From Bradyrhizobium sp. 186 (GTDB taxonomy: Bacteria; Pseudomonadota; Alphaproteobacteria; Rhizobiales; Xanthobacteraceae), in assembly GCF_023101685.1 (NCBI RefSeq), contig NZ_CP082164.1:3410001-3474000 (forward strand): a stretch of DNA of 64,000 bases. The letters are read 5' to 3'. Every line of letters begins with the position of its first letter. Position 1 is the stretch's first letter. A model generated the notes under the pieces. That model was not told the DNA's origin. It worked only from the letters and a program-made list of their open reading frames with translations, and made no database searches. Shown here in pieces: positions 62,555 to 64,000 of the stretch. Both the position numbers and the translations under genes were made by a program.

Positions 62555-62651
62555 GAAGATGGCGTGCGTTTCGTTCCGGTTGTGTCCGGAGCCAATTGCT
62601 AGTTGACGGGGAACATCCGCAGGTGGACAATTGTGCTCGGCGGAGGAAACC

Positions 62652-64000
62652 ATACCACGAGAACATTTCGATGTGCTGATCGTCGGCGCCGGCCTGTCCG
62701 GCATCGGCGCGGGCTATCATCTTCAGACCAAGTGCCCGGGCAAAAGCTACGTCATCCTTGAGGGACGCGACTGCATCGGCGGCACCTGGGACCTGTTCCG
62801 CTATCCCGGCATCCGCTCCGACAGCGACATGTTCACGTTGGGCTATTCCTTCAAGCCGTGGACCGATCCGAATGCGATCGCCGACGGCCCGCAAATCCTC
62901 GACTATGTGCGCGAGGCTGCCGCCGAGAACGGCATCGAGAAGCACATCCTCTTCCGCCACAGCGTCAAGCGCGCGGCATGGTCGACGAGTGAAGCGCGCT
63001 GGACGATCGAGGCCGAGCGTATCTCGGGTGAAGGCGCAACCGAGATCGGCGCTTCACCTGCAATTTCCTGTTCATGTGCCCGGGCTACTACAAATACGAG
63101 CAAGGCTATACGCCGGAGTTCAAGGGCGCAGCGGACTTCGCCGGCCGCATCGTGCATCCGCAGAAATGGACCGAGGACATCGACTACTCGGGCAAGCGCG
63201 TCGTCGTGATCGGCTCGGGCGCGACCGCGGTGACGCTGGTGCCGGAGCTCGCCAAGAAGGCGTCGCAGGTCACCATGCTCCAGCGCTCGCCGACTTACGT
63301 GGTGTCGCGTCCGGCGCAGGATCCGGTCGCCAACAAACTGCGCCGCAATCTGCCGACACGACTTGCCTATCATCTGATCCGCTGGCGCAACGTGATGTGG
63401 GGGATGTTCTTCTTCCAGCTCAGCCGGCGCCGGCCCGCGAAGGTGAAGGACCTGATCCTCAAGGGCGTGCAGATGGCGCTCGGTTCCAACTACGACGTCG
63501 CGACCCATTTCACGCCGCGCTACAATCCCTGGGATCAGCGGCTCTGTCTCGTGCCCGACGGCGACCTGTTCAAGGCGATCCGCGAGCAGCGCGCCGCCGT
63601 CGTCACCAACGAGATCGACACCTTTACACACGACGGCATCCGCTTGAGGGATGGCAGCGAGCTTGCCGCCGACATCATCGTGACGGCAACGGGGCTCGTG
63701 CTCCAGGTCGTTGGCGGCCTCGAAGTAAGCGTCGATGGCCGCGCCGTCGATTTCGCCAACACGCTGACCTACAAGGGCATGATGTATGCCGACGTGCCCA
63801 ACCTTGCCTCGGCCTTCGGCTACACCAACGCGTCCTGGACGCTGAAATGCGATCTCACCTGTGAATATGTCTGCCGGCTCATCAACTATATGGACCGGCA
63901 CAATTTCCGCCAGTGCGTGCCGCACAATGACGATCAGACAATCACGGCGCAGCCGTCGCTCGATTTCACATCGGGCTATGTCCAGTGCTCGGTCGCGCAG
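62652..64000 (+). pseudogene. flavin-containing monooxygenase (BVMO-type), frameshifted and cut by the window end
   Basis: N-terminal FAD site HFDVLIVGAGLSGIGAGYHL and GGTWDLFRYPGIRSDSDMFTLG are typical of Baeyer-Villiger monooxygenases. Near 63050 the frame shifts: after GEGATEI one base is missing and the next frame continues FTCNFLFMCPGYYKYEQGYTP, then NADPH site VVVIGSGATAVTLVPELA and on to the window end. A good ribosome site (GGAGGA, 62641-62646) precedes ATA at 62652 where an ATG would be expected; TTG at 62631 is the nearest in-frame alternative. Two such defects suggest decay, although a single-base sequencing error could explain the shift. Confidence 0.75.

Overview
The window looks like chromosomal DNA of a Bradyrhizobium-type alphaproteobacterium (Nitrobacteraceae). 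The signs are high GC with strong third-position GC in the housekeeping genes, duplicated branched-chain-amino-acid-type (Liv) ABC operons carrying acyl-CoA ligases, metK-ahcY with a methyltransferase-like gene upstream, and the palindromic intergenic repeats typical of that group. This assignment is inference from gene content; no rRNA or tRNA gene is present to confirm it.

Region 1 (1-17,001) is a surface-polysaccharide locus. It opens with an acyltransferase and a sugar aminotransferase (WbpD/WbpE-like), a flippase, then HisH-like, HisF-like and WbpG-like proteins and a polymerase-like membrane protein. From the flippase to the polymerase, neighbouring genes share a few bases at each junction. 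HisH + HisF + WbpG is the known ammonia-channelling amidotransferase set that makes acetamidino sugars, so the glycan probably carries an amidinated diamino-uronic acid. Further acyl-, glycosyl- and methyltransferases, an epimerase, a heptose-phosphatase-like HAD enzyme and gmd-fcl (GDP-L-fucose) complete the locus.

Region 2 (about 17,000-30,760) is mobile or decayed DNA between two conserved blocks. It holds a phage recombination pair (YqaJ exonuclease and an ERF annealing protein fused to an HNH/DUF968-like domain), a frameshifted second copy of the HAD phosphatase, an IS1182-type element with CTAG target repeats, a serine-recombinase remnant, an XRE regulator next to a PD-(D/E)XK-like gene that an IS630-type element has split, phage-type DUF5681 and ParB-methyltransferase genes, and a phased array of TTCCCTG repeats at its right edge.

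Region 3 (30,764-41,000) is a Liv-type uptake operon with a long-chain acyl-CoA synthetase inside it and a PaaK-like ligase nearby. A DUF559 nuclease gene framed by about 70-bp inverted repeats sits inside the operon. Region 4 (41,165-47,590) groups a Crp/Fnr regulator with two class III nucleotidyl cyclases, one fused to an AAA-TPR module, and a peroxiredoxin-like protein.

Region 5 (47,624-64,000) carries a HemD-like protein, purU, a lipoprotein, a second full liv operon with a MetE-like methyltransferase, a TPR-caspase protein, a methyltransferase-like gene with metK and ahcY (the SAM cycle), and a flavin monooxygenase gene with a frameshift that runs off the window. Palindromic repeats mark three of the convergent gene junctions and probably act as terminators.
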